From Lycorma delicatula (lineage: Eukaryota > Arthropoda > Insecta > Hemiptera > Fulgoridae): a stretch of 64,000 bases of DNA. The translations under genes were made by a program, and so were the position numbers. Location: the NCBI RefSeq assembly GCF_047948215.1, contig NC_134455.1:149216575-149280574 (forward strand), written 5' to 3'. Below the pieces are notes generated by a model. The model saw nothing but the letters and a program-made list of their open reading frames with translations, had not been told where the DNA came from and searched no databases. Below, piece by piece: positions 1 through 11,975 of this stretch; positions within the stretch are counted from its first letter, which is position 1, and every line of letters begins with the position of its first letter.

Positions 1-1157
1 AGCGTAATTAAAACGCTCAGGATTTTGTTATTGTAATAGATTTTCGTACGATAACAATGTAAGTATCTACTACAGGCAGCTTTTTGACCGAGAAAATTCC
101 GTTTTTATTTTCCATTGCAGCATTAAATCTAAATTTTAAAAAATCTTACTTACTTTTATTTATCTCCGAATCGGTAAAAAATGAGAAAATATACATTAAT
201 ATTTGAAAAAACATTTTATGGATCGTACTTTATATACTTGAGTATTCAGTTCGAGTAATATTTCATTAAGATCTACACGGTAAGGTTTATCAGCTTGATG
301 GAGGTAATCAATTTTTCCCCACTTTTGCCCCTAAAATATTTTATTCATTTTTTACTAAGAATCAACTTTAGACGATTAAATTTTAATGCCGTTGTTAGTT
401 GAAGAGCCTTTGAAGTTATTATCTCTAGCCGTATTTTAAATAAATTTCAAAAAAGGAGAAATTTCGCAACGGTTTGAATTAAATTATAGAAGATACTCTG
501 GCAATTTTTCAACGTTTTGCAGATCGATTTTCTGAAAGTATATCGGAAGCATATAGGGGTTTATTGAAAGCATATCTTGCTTTGTACTGGTGAGTGGTTA
601 TTAGTATAAAATAAACTTATTTGTTACTTCAAATTGTTAACATGTAGATCATAGATCATTCGGGGTGCAAACGTTTTATTATACCGCATCATGTTTTGTT
701 TGAAAGTTTATCTTTACTTAGTACTTGTTGCCCTTTATTACTTGAATTTAAATACGTTGTCATATCTGAAGCGGAATCAGCTAATTAATTACCTTTACAT
801 GTTTCCAACGATCGGCAACATCATTCTTAATCGGATGAAGGGAGTAGCGAATAGCACAACAAAGTTATTGCCATTAATTCAATGTGAAAATCTAATTAAA
901 TCTAAAGACTAGTTGAAACCCCTACTAAAGATGATTAAATAAATGTAATAGTTGTAATAAATAAACTTCGCGTAACATAAAAAAACTTATATTACTATTA
1001 AACCAACCGATTTCTAGATGTAGATATGTTGAAGAAAACGGTAAATGTATATAATCGATTTATCTACGAAAGGTATATAAATCGAGGAAATAGAAAATCA
1101 ATACTAATAGGATTTATATTCTATTAGGAAAATAGAATATAATTAAATGAATAATTA
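1..1157. other. AT-rich sequence, no supported gene
   Basis: I see no conserved coding signal, RNA gene or repeat boundary here. A 73-codon open frame at 691-912 has a hydrophobic N-terminus and AATAAA-like signals after it, but it matches no family I can identify and its length is unremarkable in AT-rich DNA. Confidence 0.6.
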
Positions 1158-1163
1158 ATAATA

Positions 1164-1193
1164 CTATTATTATTATTATTATTATTATTATTT
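1164..1193. repeat. (ATT)n microsatellite at LINE 3' end
   Basis: About ten perfect ATT units. Read on the minus strand it is a (TAA)n tail following the A-rich 3' end of the LINE. TAA-repeat tails are known for I-type LINEs. Confidence 0.85.
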
Positions 1194-1304
1194 ATTTTTT
1201 ATTTTTTTAATTGAATTTTTTACGGGCATCGACTGCTAAGGTCATTAGCCCTCGTCACATTCTTTAAAAGAAATTATTATCTCCATCAGGATCGTCATAT
1301 GTAA

Positions 1305-1411
1305 GGGTGTAAAGGGCCCTTACATTTTATTTAAAAGCACAAACTACACAAAACATTTAACACATAAAAGACAAGGACAATCACAAACACTTACGGGGTG
1401 TAAAGGGCCCT
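1305..1411. repeat. 16-bp direct repeat in LINE 3'UTR
   Basis: GGGTGTAAAGGGCCCT occurs at 1305-1320 and again at 1396-1411, 91 bp apart. It contains the palindrome AGGGCCCT. The repeat lies in the 3'UTR, where a reverse transcriptase could recognise its template RNA; that role is speculation. Confidence 0.8.
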
Positions 1412-1553
1412 GATATTAAAATTTGAGATAAGGTTCTCAAAAGACCATGAAATTAAAATTAAAATTTAACTTATCAATACCATTTCTTTCTTTCTTTATA
1501 TATATATAAACTACCACTTAGAGTATCTTTTACCACAGCTTTAAACTTTCATT

Positions 1554-4500
1554 TTATAGACTTTTAAGAAGTCCACTGGCGTGTAGAAATGCAACTATAT
1601 TTTCTTCATTTCCATTATCCAGATCAGCACTAATATTATTTGTAATACGGAACCTCTTTCTGAGGTCCTCATATATGGTACACTCTATTAGATGCTTGAT
1701 TGTCAGTGTTTTATTACAAACACCGCACATTGGTCTCACTTCGCCGGTTAACAAATATAAATTTGTTAATCGCGTGTGACCGATTGTCTGGTCACAGCTA
1801 CTTGTTCACGGCGAGTCAACTTAAAGTCGCTTTTCCATTTATAAGGAGAAGTTTTTACTGAGTTTAATTTTGTATTTAAACTCCTCTATTCAGTGTTCCA
1901 CTTGTTTCTTACTATGTTTGTTAGACGGTTTTTAACATCTGCCACTCTTACAGGAAATGCATCCAAATCATCGCATACTGTTGCCTTTCTGGCAGCTTCG
2001 TCTGCGATTTCATTACCTGTAATACCAGCATGCCCCGGAGTCCATACAAATACGCATCGCTGTCCTCGTTGTTTTAGTACGTATAAAATGGACAGGATGT
2101 TTGAAATTAGGACATCCTTAATGTTCTTGTTCCGAATTGCGACAAGTGCACTTAATGAATCGGAACATATTAGCACTCTCTCTTCGCAATAGTGTTCAGT
2201 TTAGCGAAGAGCCTGCTGAATTGCAGTGAGTTCTGCCGTGTAGACACTGGCCACATCTGGCAGTTTCCAAAAGTGGGCTTCTTCATTTACATATATTGAG
2301 CATCCAACACATGTTCGGTTTTAGAACATCAGTATAAATTCTAATATGTTCTTCGTAGCTACTGACGGTTGCCAAAATTTCCTGTTGGATGATCACTGCT
2401 GGTTTCTTTTTTATTTCTCCCTCAGAGAGATCCAAGCTTGTATTTACCGCTGGCAAGAGTCATGGCGGTATTTCTCTAGTAGAAATTGCCAATGTATCTG
2501 GAATGGCAATTTCATATTTATTTCTTTATTCGTGGTACCTAATTCCGGCTGGTCTGGAATAGGTAGCACGACGTTCGTATAATGCAGCCATGGGATGATT
2601 CGTAAACAATTTATTATTTATATGAGCAGGGAAAGCCCATACATTTGCTGCATATCTTAACAAGAGGATCTCTCTTCTACAATGTAGTGGCATTATTCCG
2701 GCTTCAGATATCAGACTAGCCGCCGGACTTGTGCGGAAAGCGCCTGTTGCATATCTTATTCCGCTATTATGAACTACGTCTAACTTTTTTAAATGCGACT
2801 TTCTAGCGGATGAATATACGATACATCCGTAGTCTAGTTTAGATTGAACCAATGCTTTATACAATCTCAATAATGTCTCTTTGTCTGAGCCCCAATTTAA
2901 GTTCGATAAACATTTTATAATGTTTAGGGCTCTTTTGCATCTATCACTCAAGTCCTGTATATGTAATCCCCATGTAAGGGATTTATCCAATACTAATCCT
3001 AAATATCTTACATTGTCTTTATATTGTATTGGATTATCATCAAATGTCAACGCAGGACTTTGATGAGGAATTCTCTTCCTACAAAAGTGTACACAGCACG
3101 TTTTTTCTTGTGAGAATTGGAATCCGTTATTCTTTGCAACTTCATTTAGAGCATTGATCGCTCGTTGCAATTTGTACCTAACCATAGCAGTCTTGTTGCT
3201 GGCATACACAATTGCCAGATCATCAACATAGACGCTTTTGCTGATTTCTGCTGGAATGGCTAATATCAATTTATTGATGGCAATGGTAAAGAAGGTACCG
3301 CTCAACGGCGAACCTTGTGGTATGCCATTTTCCAAATTTCTTACAGATGAATATTCGCTACTGACTCGTACTTGGAAAGTACGGTCATTCATATAGTTGC
3401 TGAGCAGTATAGGCAGGTTGCCACGAATTCATGTATCTGGAGCATTACACCATGACACCAGGTCATATCGGAAGCCTTCTGAAGATCGAAGACTCCGACA
3501 CAATGTTTCCTTTTAATGAAGCTGTTATATATAACGTTCTCTCAGGTGATCATTTGATCAGTAGTAGAATAATATTGCCGAAAACCGGCTTGATACGGTG
3601 ATATCAGGTTTTCTTTTTCCAAAACCCAGACGAGTCGATTATTAATCATTTTCTCCAGTATTTTTCCCATAGCACACGTCAAAGAAATAGGACGATAGCT
3701 ATTGGGGTCTGTTAAATTTTTATTTTTCTTTGGTACTGGAACAACATGAGCTTTTTTCCACTGCTGCGGGTACGTTCCTTCCCGCCATATTTTATTATAA
3801 AATTCTAATAATCTACGCTTTGCAGTGGTATTCAGCTGCCTGATCATATTATAGTGGATTTCATCCGGACCAGCAGCTGTGTTACCTGATTTTTCCAACG
3901 CTTTCGCGAATTCTTCCATTTTAAATGGTACATTATATGAGTAATTATACTCAGTTCTAAAATTTAGTAGACCTTCGAGTTCTTCTTTTTTGGTTCGAAA
4001 ATCTTCCTCGTAGTTGGCCGTTTTGCTGGCCTTTTCGAAGTGATTGGATAATAGCTCTGCAATTTCTTATGGAGTGTCTTTTATTTCATCTTCATCTTGA
4101 AGGCTAGTTATGGGAGCAAAATCATTACGCCCACAAATCGCCTTCACTTTCCTCCAAACATCTGATGCAGTAGTAGTTTTGTCGATGGATGACACGTATT
4201 GCTGCCAGGATCGTTTTTTCGAATCTATCATAAGACGTTTTGCATACGCCCTGTATTTCTTAAAGGCAACAAGATTTTCTATACTAGGACGCTTCTTAAA
4301 GGCGTTATACGCTCTTTTCTTTCTTTTTATAGCATCACTTATTTCATCGTTCCACCATGGAACGGGTTTCTTGGTAAGTTTCCCAGATGTTTTGGGAATA
4401 TATCTCGATGCCGACTCAATTATTGCATTTGTTATGGCGTCGACATCGTCTCCGATAACTCTAGTTGTTTCTGGGAGTATCGTTCTAGCTGTGAAGCTCG

Positions 4501-5212
4501 TCCAGTATGCCTTTTTAAATATCCATCTTTTAGGGATGGGATATATTGTTCTTGTAACATCAGTTACAATTTGCACCGGGAAATGATCGCTTCCATGCAG
4601 ATCGTCTATGACATGGAAGCTGTACCTCGGTGCTATCGATCCGCTTATAAGTGCAAGATCTATACAGGACGTCGATCCATCTCTGGCATTGAAAAAGGTT
4701 CCTGATCCGTCGTTTAAAATAATAAGTTCTGAATTCATCAGGAACCCTTCCAGTTCTCTTCCACGGGGATCTACTCGATCCGATCCCCAAAGAGTATTAT
4801 GAGCGTTAAAGTCACCCACCAGTAAAACAGGTGAGGGAAGCTCGAAAATTAGTCTTGCTATGTCATCCTTATTCCAATCAAAATTCGGCAAGTATATGCT
4901 GCAAACAGTGATCTGAAGCGGACGCTTCATTCTAACGGCGACCGCTTGTAGGTTTGTGTTTAGAACAACCGCTTCGGTGGTAGCTCTAGTCGATGTTAAT
5001 ATAGCTACTCCACCTCTAACTCTTACATTTGGCGATTGATCACGCCGAAATATATCGAATCCTTTTAATTTAAAATTTTCATTTCGGCGGAAATGCGTTT
5101 CTTGCAGGCATGTACAAATCGGGTCTACATCATGTACCAAGCGTTGGAGCTCATGAATGTTTGAAAAACATCCATTGATGTTCCACTGTACTATCGACTC
5201 GCTAATTTTTAA
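1554..5212 (-). pseudogene. LINE ORF2: endonuclease, reverse transcriptase and RNase H, broken
   Basis: The frame opens at about 5212 without an ATG. The APE endonuclease (4570-5190) shows QWNING, LQETHF, VGDFNAHNTLWGS and GSDHFPV, which carry the usual N, E, D/N and SDH catalytic residues. The reverse transcriptase shows SYRPISLT, FDLQKASDM (motif A, with S where Y or F is usual), NGIPQGSPLSG (motif B) and VYVDDLAIV (motif C). RNase H shows YTAELTAIQQAL, SDSLSAL and WTPGHAGITGNEIADEAA. A C-terminal CxxC...H...C tail lies at 1650-1740. Damage seen: in-frame TAA at 4067-4069, TGA just after 3545, a frameshift near 3425-3435, a lost base in the first RNase H aspartate motif (TDGS) near 2327, TAA at 2201-2203, and further breaks between 1886 and 1754. 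The family length is about 1,200 residues. ORF1 ends about 6 bp upstream. Confidence 0.92.
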
Positions 5213-5217
5213 TTAAA

Positions 5218-6736
5218 TTATTGTCTGGGTTTTCCTTTCGGCCATCCTTTTTTCCTCTTCTTCTCCATCCTGCGAACAGCATCGTGTTCGCGGAGAAGGT
5301 CGTCGCCTGTAAGGCTTCCGGTCTCCGTATCGGAGACCACCGAAGCCGCCGACGACGACGGGCATGGATCGGCACCGGTTACAGGCGCCGATTGTGGGGC
5401 GGCAACTTGGCCGACCCCAGACACGGGGGTCGCACCGGTCACCGCCTGTGAAGCGGGGGACATTCGTCCCTCCTGTGAAATTTTTTGTGGCCTCTGAGGC
5501 TTAGAGGCCACTTCAGTTACAGGAGGCTTGGGAGCCTCCATAACAGTCTCTGTAGGTATCACTTTTTCCTTGTCATCAAGAATCTCACTGAGTCGAACTT
5601 GGCATTCTGCTTTGGCGTCCGTTTTCTTCAGAACAGGAGCAGCTTTCGGTGTTTTATCTTCGGGAGGAGGCTGTACTAATATCTTTGGCTTTATAGGATC
5701 TTTACTATTGAAAGGTTTCATTTTATTGTCTATAATTCTTTCGATCATATTAGCCAAGGTCGGAGCAAGTTTACTGATGAGTTGACCCTCATCGACAGCA
5801 ACTGCAGTAGTGACAGGAGCGGCAGCCGCAGCCTGAGCGTAAGTTGTTGTTGCTCTAGGCTTACGGACGTTAACTATCTTCTTTGCATCGAAGTAGCTGA
5901 CCTTTTGCAGGGTTTTTACTTCCTGCACAGTTACTTCATCTTTGTAGACAGAACAATTCCTTGATCTACAAGAATGCGCTCCTTTGCAATTGATACATGT
6001 AGGAGGCTCTTTACACGGCTCTCCCTCATGCACCTCTTCACCGCACACGCATATTTGAGGTCTTTCGCATCTAAGAGCGGTGTGGCCAAAGCGTTGGCAT
6101 TTAAAGCACCTCATTGGCTGTGGGACAAATGCCCGCACATCCAAACGGTGAATCCCTGCTCTTATCTTTTCCGGCAAAGTAGGCTGGTTGAAAGTGAGGA
6201 CATGAGAAGCTGAGGGTAAGACCTCACCGTTCCTTCTCATGTTCAATCGACGGCACTCTATTACTCCTTGTGCTGCCAGTTCCTCTACAATCTCTTGCTC
6301 CGAACAATTTAAAAGATCCCGACAGTCCACAACACCCCTTGAGGTGTTGAGCGTGCTGTGGGGATCAACACGTACAGCTAGTTCTCCAATTTTCTTCAGT
6401 TCTAGAATCTTCTGAGACTGTATATCATTAACAGTCTCTATATGTAGTCCCGTGAAAGTTTTTCTTATTTCTTTAACAGGGCCTCCAGCACATTTGTTTA
6501 TTTCTCGAGCGATGAGGAAAGGACTCACCTTTGAGAAATTACCTTCTTCCTTCGTGATAACCAAATACTTAGGTTTTGGAATGCTGCTCTTGAAAAAAGC
6601 TTTCTGCAATCCTAGCCTCAATCTCAATCCTTCTGGTTTCTGCACTCTTTCGGCGTTTTGCCTCAGGCGAAACGGCCGGTTCTAAACGAGGGTGTTTGCG
6701 TGAACCCTCTGCCACGTTTAATTGTTCAGTTTCCAT
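5218..6736 (-). pseudogene. LINE ORF1: gag-like nucleic-acid-binding protein with three zinc knuckles, one frameshift
   Basis: The main open frame (6645-5218) has no ATG near its start, only GTG. A better start is ATG at 6736 in another frame (METEQLNVAEGS...), which runs into the main frame if one base is removed from the T6 tract at 6593-6598 (A6 on the plus strand). Numbered from 6645, an RRM-like N-terminal region spans roughly residues 25-95. CCHC knuckles follow at C180-C183-H188-C193, C199-C201-H206-C211 and C217-C220-H224-C231. An alanine/proline-rich spacer and a basic C-terminus (EKKRKKGWPKGKPRQ) complete it. Proteins of this kind coat LINE RNA and form the ribonucleoprotein with ORF2. 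The family assignment is firm; the frameshift repair is inferred. Confidence 0.88.
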
Positions 6737-7275
6737 GAACAAATAATCCCTTCTGTAGTAAGGCTAGCCGCCGGGGTACACTCCCACTCCAGGGCTACCA
6801 ACCATGGAGGTCCGTTCCGGTACTCCGGTGGAACCGGCATATGTCTTGGCAGAGAGCGGATGCGCAGTCTCTGCACTGACTCCAGGCCCCTACACACCGA
6901 AGCTTTCAGGGCTCCCATGCTCCGAACATGGGCACCTTAACTACATGCTTGCCATCGCGGGGGGCATGTGGACGACGAAAGGTCTCCGTTACACCTGCAA
7001 ATAACTTTGACCGTGGCCGCCACATCGCCAGCTCTAAAGGCGATATTAATCCATTTCCGTAATCGTTAAGAATTTCGTATCTGCAGGTGGCCGCAAAGTC
7101 CAGTCCTGTAATTCGGCCTATAGATGTAAATCGGCCGAAAAAAGCATATCCGAGGAACAACACTCGGAACCCCGTTAGCCAGCTATATGTAATGTACTTG
7201 AGTACAGCTGTTGCCGCCCTGGACGTGGAACGTAGATGTTGTGTTCCGGACGTGGGGAATATCTACCTCAAGGGC
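6737..7275 (-). promoter_or_regulatory. Likely 5'UTR with internal promoter of the LINE
   Basis: About 540 bp upstream of the ORF1 ATG, clearly richer in G+C than the flanking DNA, ending abruptly at the (ATT)n tract. I and Jockey elements carry an internal RNA polymerase II promoter in this position. I see no TATA box, as expected for that promoter class. Short open frames here (for example 6906-7163) show no conserved domain. Confidence 0.6.
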
Positions 7276-7316
7276 ATTATTATTATTATTATTATTACTA
7301 TTATTATTATTATTAT
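7276..7316. repeat. (ATT)n microsatellite at LINE 5' end
   Basis: About 13 units of ATT with one interruption (ACT). It abuts the 5' end of the LINE, mirroring the tract at 1164-1193. Confidence 0.85.
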
Positions 7317-10300
7317 GATATAAATATTTATCTGCCAAATTAATAAAAACTTTATGTCGCTTAATTGTCAGGTCAAATTTTTATTATTTATAATGTATAC
7401 TCATTTATTATTTACATTATTTTTTTTTCTTAGCTGTAACGTTCATCATTATTAATTTTTTTAACGACAAAAATTTATTATTAGTCCTTTATTTAATGCC
7501 TTATGTAAAGGATATCGTTCTTTACCGCTCAAGGAACCGAACCGATAATGAATATCAGCCAATAAATCGTTAAGAAAATAAAGAGAAAAAACTAACGAGA
7601 GGGAGTAAAAAACAGAGATATTTTTAAATAAAGGATTATTGTTGTAGTCTGTATCATGTAGGCTGTGCACTGGCATGCAATCATTCCGTGATAACAACGA
7701 GGATAAGATACAAAGAACTTATAGTAATTACGAATAAAGAGAGAAACACTATAGTTGTCACACTCTAATTCAAAGAATTAATAAAGTCTTGTTTCAGTAA
7801 CAATATTAATGACAATCAAATAATAATAATAATAAAACTCAACATACTAATTGGTGAAATTCGTAATAGGCTACACATTAGTAATATTATATTATAAGGC
7901 GGCTACCATGATGATTACTGTTTCCACAGTTTACTTATATACATTTAATTGGTTAATGTACAACATTCTTAATTATGCAATTTATTAATAATTAAAATCT
8001 TTTACTTTACATAATTAATAAGTCACGCCTAATAAACAAAAATTTCAGCAAATTTAATGTTGTCTACTTCTTTGTAAAACGGCGTAGAACTCACGTAGCC
8101 TACTTAAAAATAAAATAAGATAAAATAATTACTCGATTTTTTATATAAGAACCTTCATATCGTACGATTTTATTTATAAATACTGTATATAAATCGTTTA
8201 AAAATTAAATTAGATTAATTTATATTTTATTTGACAACGAACAGCTGCTGCGCAGGAGAACTCTTTGTATTTAGGCCTAACTGGAAACAATTTATTATTA
8301 CGCCGGATGTGAACAGTAAATATACGATAATTATTTATTTCGATTAGAAGAACGGATTACAAGACCGAATGAAAAGTATTTTTGTAACGATTAATCTAAG
8401 ATAATACGTAACGTAACTCCATTCATTTACAACATTCATTCATTCACTCGTTCGTTACGTTTGTTATTATTTTACGTTTAATATTGATTACATACATTCA
8501 GATAAATGTCTTATAGACAATCTACCCTCAGCCCCTAAAATCGTCCCGATAATGCATTAGAATCCTCTACCTAACGCCTGCAATATAGTCCTTAAAAAAA
8601 AGAGATGCATACTCGTTTCACTAAAAATAACTTATATCAAAAATTGCAGAACCGTAACTACTTTCAAAAATCGTATACTTATATTTTTATTCATAAGAGC
8701 GTATTTGGACACTAACAAATCATATGATATAACATTAACTTCTGAAATACATCGTTTATAACCAGTTTGTGTTACTAAAATTCGGTAGATTAGTCTGTAC
8801 ACCTATTAAGGTATAACGGTGTAGTTCCTTAAACTAAATATGATCTAACCCCCACCAAATATTTTACAACGATGATTCCTAAACTCTTCAAATTGATGCT
8901 ATATTTTAGTATAAATATTTCATCAGCGGTTCCTTTCACAATAATAGACATGGAATGGAAAAATCCTAAGAGTTTACTTCAAAAAAAAAAAAGAAGATGC
9001 ATTGACACGTAAGTATCCATAGAATCGTAATTGTTAATGAAAACCTTTTTCTTCAGATGCAGAGAGAAAGAATTATTTCTGCCATTTTTTAATTGTACTT
9101 AGGTAAACAGTTTGAATTATCAAAATTTTTCGGATTTGTACAAGTATTATAAATACGTTTCATTTAATCCACAACGTCTGATTTCTTTCCCGATTTAAAA
9201 TTATACATCTTTATTTATTATATATATATCTTTTTGTAACAAAAGCAAAATTTTTTTATTGTAACGATTAACATCGTCCACTTTATTCGTTAGGCGGGGA
9301 TTTATTATCTGAGCAAAAAATTGCAAAATAAGAACAAAGGAAGTTCATGACTTGAATAATACTGTTGAATTGCAAAGAATAAAGAAATACAGGCGTAATT
9401 TAATTAATTTCTTAAGACATTTTTATCGACATAAATTGATTGATGCGAAGTGTCAAAAGCGAGGCGATCCGCGACATAGCGGCACTTCATTCTTGATAAC
9501 AACTATTCGTTATCGAAGTCGTTCTAGGAACTGTCCGGCAACACAATAAAATATGTACCAGCAACAAAGACATATTAAATCACGCACAGACGCGTGTGCA
9601 TCCATCAAACAAAATTTTTTTATCGCAAACAGTTTCTGCCCACCCGTGCACTTACTTCATCTTAACAATTCTTACGATGTTTCATGCGATAGCAGAAATC
9701 CTATTTCTGAAAAAAAACTTCATATTAGGGATTAGATTGAATTAATTTTGTTCTTTCATTTCATCATAAAGAAAAGCAACATAAATCTCAGTAGGATTAT
9801 ATAATAAGTAACAAATAGCCCTTCAAATGGATTTACGGGTTTAGAAGAGATAATTCGAAAATATAAAACCGATATCATTCTCAATTTAACATAAGAAATT
9901 GATAAATTTAATTAAGTAAAAATTCGAAACATAAAACGGAATGACGAGAAGGATTTCTGATCAGGAATTTATTGAATAACTAACATAAAATTAATAAATT
10001 GAATCACCGGTTTAATTCTTACGATACAAAATTTCTCTATGTTCATGATATGCGAAAAAATGGAGAAAAATATGTATTATTATAGTTAGAATAAATTCAA
10101 AGTACAACTACAAAAATAATGCAGATTTAAATATCCACCTCTTCACCAGAAGATGAAGAGATAGAATAAATATATAAAGTATAGATGATATTGCAAAAAA
10201 AAATCTTTCACAGTTCTGCGCAAGAAAACCGACTTTCGTTAATTTAATTTGGTTTTAATATTTTAATGATTTTTTTTTAAATTTGGTTTAATGCTAACAA

Positions 10301-11648
10301 CAGGTACTACAGATAAAGAAACGTCAACGATCCGACTTGCACCAACATAACGAATCTCACTTCTAACTTGCCCCGCTTAAGTTTTTGAATTACGCTTAAA
10401 TTGAGCGTAATTCAAGAACTACTCAACAAATCTTCATAAAATTTTCACTCGCACAACTTCAAATACAGTAAAATAGCATATCTACATTTCAATAAAATCG
10501 ATTAAGTAATTTTGGAGATTTTTGTCATATAATTTTATACATAGGCCTACATATAAGGAAACCCAATTTAATTTGATGGTATTATCGTACTCATACCTCA
10601 AAACGTAAAGAAAATTCATTTTCACCCCTACTTCCATCATGCGACCAAGAAATTAAAATGCTACTATCTCCGAGAGATTGGAAATTGCAATGCTACAAAA
10701 GGAAAAGAACAAGGTGAATAAAACGAGCTAACTCAAACAAATTAAGGGGAACTGGGGCTTTCAGGAATTTCAATACTAGCTACGGTTAAACCTTTTGTAA
10801 CATCATAAAAGTAAGAGATTTACGTAAGCTTGATCAAGACTTATGGTGCAAGTATCAAATAAATATATAAGTACTACGAAACGACCCTGAAATCAAATTA
10901 TGTGACACGTTTTCAAGAAGTAGAAATTGATTCGGATCAAAAAGAAAATGTGATAAAACACTGCCCGAATTTTACGAAACGAAACAAAAAAACAGAAATA
11001 ACATTCGCAAAAAATAACAGAAATAATATGAACAGAAATAATTTCAGGCCTTAAAGGTACTACGACATCGCGAAAAGTTCTTAAACTCAGAAGAGGTTTG
11101 AATAAATTTGAAAAAAAAAAACAAGTAATTACTGCATGGAAAAAGATACTTTGGGTAGAAATGAAGCAAATCGTAGAAAGCCTTCTGTTATGAGAAATAC
11201 ATTACAACTGATAGATTGACAAGAAAAGGATTCTATCACGAAAAATGATGACGATAGAAAGTACAAAGAAAATAAGGAAGTATTTAAATGAAAGATGGAG
11301 TGAAATAGAAAAAAATAGTTACAGGATATATAGCTCTGGGATGTGGAAAATAAAACAGCATTTTTATAAATTAATACAATTTAATAATAGTATAAAACAA
11401 GGAATACCGGTTTAGGTAAGAACAGTTAATTTTTGGAATATATGGAGAAACTAATTTTCTCTTCGCATAATCTTATGGTTATATAGAAGCGAAAAATCAT
11501 TGGATAAACTGGTAGAGAAGGATAAAGAAATTGTTGATCTCTGAAAGGCATCTGTATTAAACGTCCGAATTTTATGAGCTGTGAAAATCTTTAAAAAAAT
11601 ATGAAATAGAAGATGGTGTACGTACTATATGAATTACTATTTTGTCTC
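7317..11648. other. AT-rich intergenic or intronic sequence
   Basis: No coding domain is recognised. It holds homopolymer runs (poly-A near 8985), purine-rich stretches at 10.6-11.5 kb and the hairpin at 10380-10420. Open frames at 9352-9549 and 9553-9735 look like chance frames. Confidence 0.6.
10380..10420. repeat. Short inverted repeat (hairpin)
   Basis: 17-bp arms at 10380-10396 and 10404-10420 match at 16 of 17 positions around a 7-bp loop (core TTGAATTACGCT / AGCGTAATTCAA). No U-run or gene is adjacent, so it is not called a terminator. Confidence 0.7.
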
Positions 11649-11662
11649 GTAGAAGTAGGACT

Positions 11663-11961
11663 TTCTTTCTTTTTCCTGTTTAGCCTCTGGTAATTACCGT
11701 TCAGGTATTACTTCAAAGGATGAATGAGGATGATATGTATGAGTGTAAATGAAGTGCAGTCTTCCACATTCTCGGTTCGACCGTTCCTGAGATGTGTGGT
11801 TAATTGAAACCGAACCACCAAAGAACACCGGTATCCACGATCTAATATTCAAATCCTATAAAAGTAACTGCCTTTATCAGGACTTAAACGCTGGAACTCT
11901 CGACTTCCAAATCAGCTGATTTGGGAAGACGCGTTCACCACTAGGCCAACCCGGTGAGTAA
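11663..11961 (-). mobile_element. tRNA-derived SINE, copy 1
   Basis: This ~299-bp insertion is flanked by target duplications at 11649-11662 and 11962-11975 (GTAGAAGTAGGACT / GTAGAAGCAGGACT, one mismatch). On the minus strand it begins with an RNA polymerase III A box, TGGCCTAGTGG, followed by a palindrome CCAAATCAGCTGATTTGG where an anticodon arm would sit. A slightly decayed B box (GTTTAAGTCC) comes next, then an unrelated body and an A-rich end. The second copy is at 38546-38840. SINEs of this kind are copied by a LINE reverse transcriptase; the partner is not identified. Confidence 0.9.
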
Positions 11962-11975
11962 GTAGAAGCAGGACT

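Larger units (their letters stand above)
1164..7316 (-). mobile_element. I-superfamily non-LTR retrotransposon (LINE), near full length, inactivated
   Basis: A minus-strand element of about 6.1 kb in the order 5'UTR (6737-7275), ORF1 with gag-type zinc knuckles, ORF2 with APE endonuclease, reverse transcriptase, RNase H and a cysteine/histidine tail, 3'UTR (about 1194-1553), then a TAA-rich tail. ORF1 knuckles plus an RNase H domain fit the I group of the Jockey/I assemblage. The 3' end reads GGGCTAATGACCTTAGCAG near 1230-1250 on the minus strand, a type of terminal sequence I associate with insect I-like LINEs. No clean target duplication is visible because both flanks are (TAA)n tracts. Several stops and frameshifts mean it cannot move itself. 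Exact clade placement needs a tree of the reverse transcriptase. Confidence 0.9.

Noticed and set aside
691..912. 73-codon frame with a hydrophobic N-terminus and FPTIGN, vaguely like a cytochrome P450 N-terminus
   Set aside because: The resemblance rests on a few residues; there is no proline-rich hinge, no downstream exon and no other P450 motif.
4110..4705. Plus-strand frames of 158 and 168 codons
   Set aside because: They are antisense shadows of the LINE endonuclease region.
11663..11961. Genuine tRNA gene on the minus strand
   Set aside because: A- and B-box matches are present, but the spacing, absent cloverleaf, long unrelated body and target duplications show a SINE.
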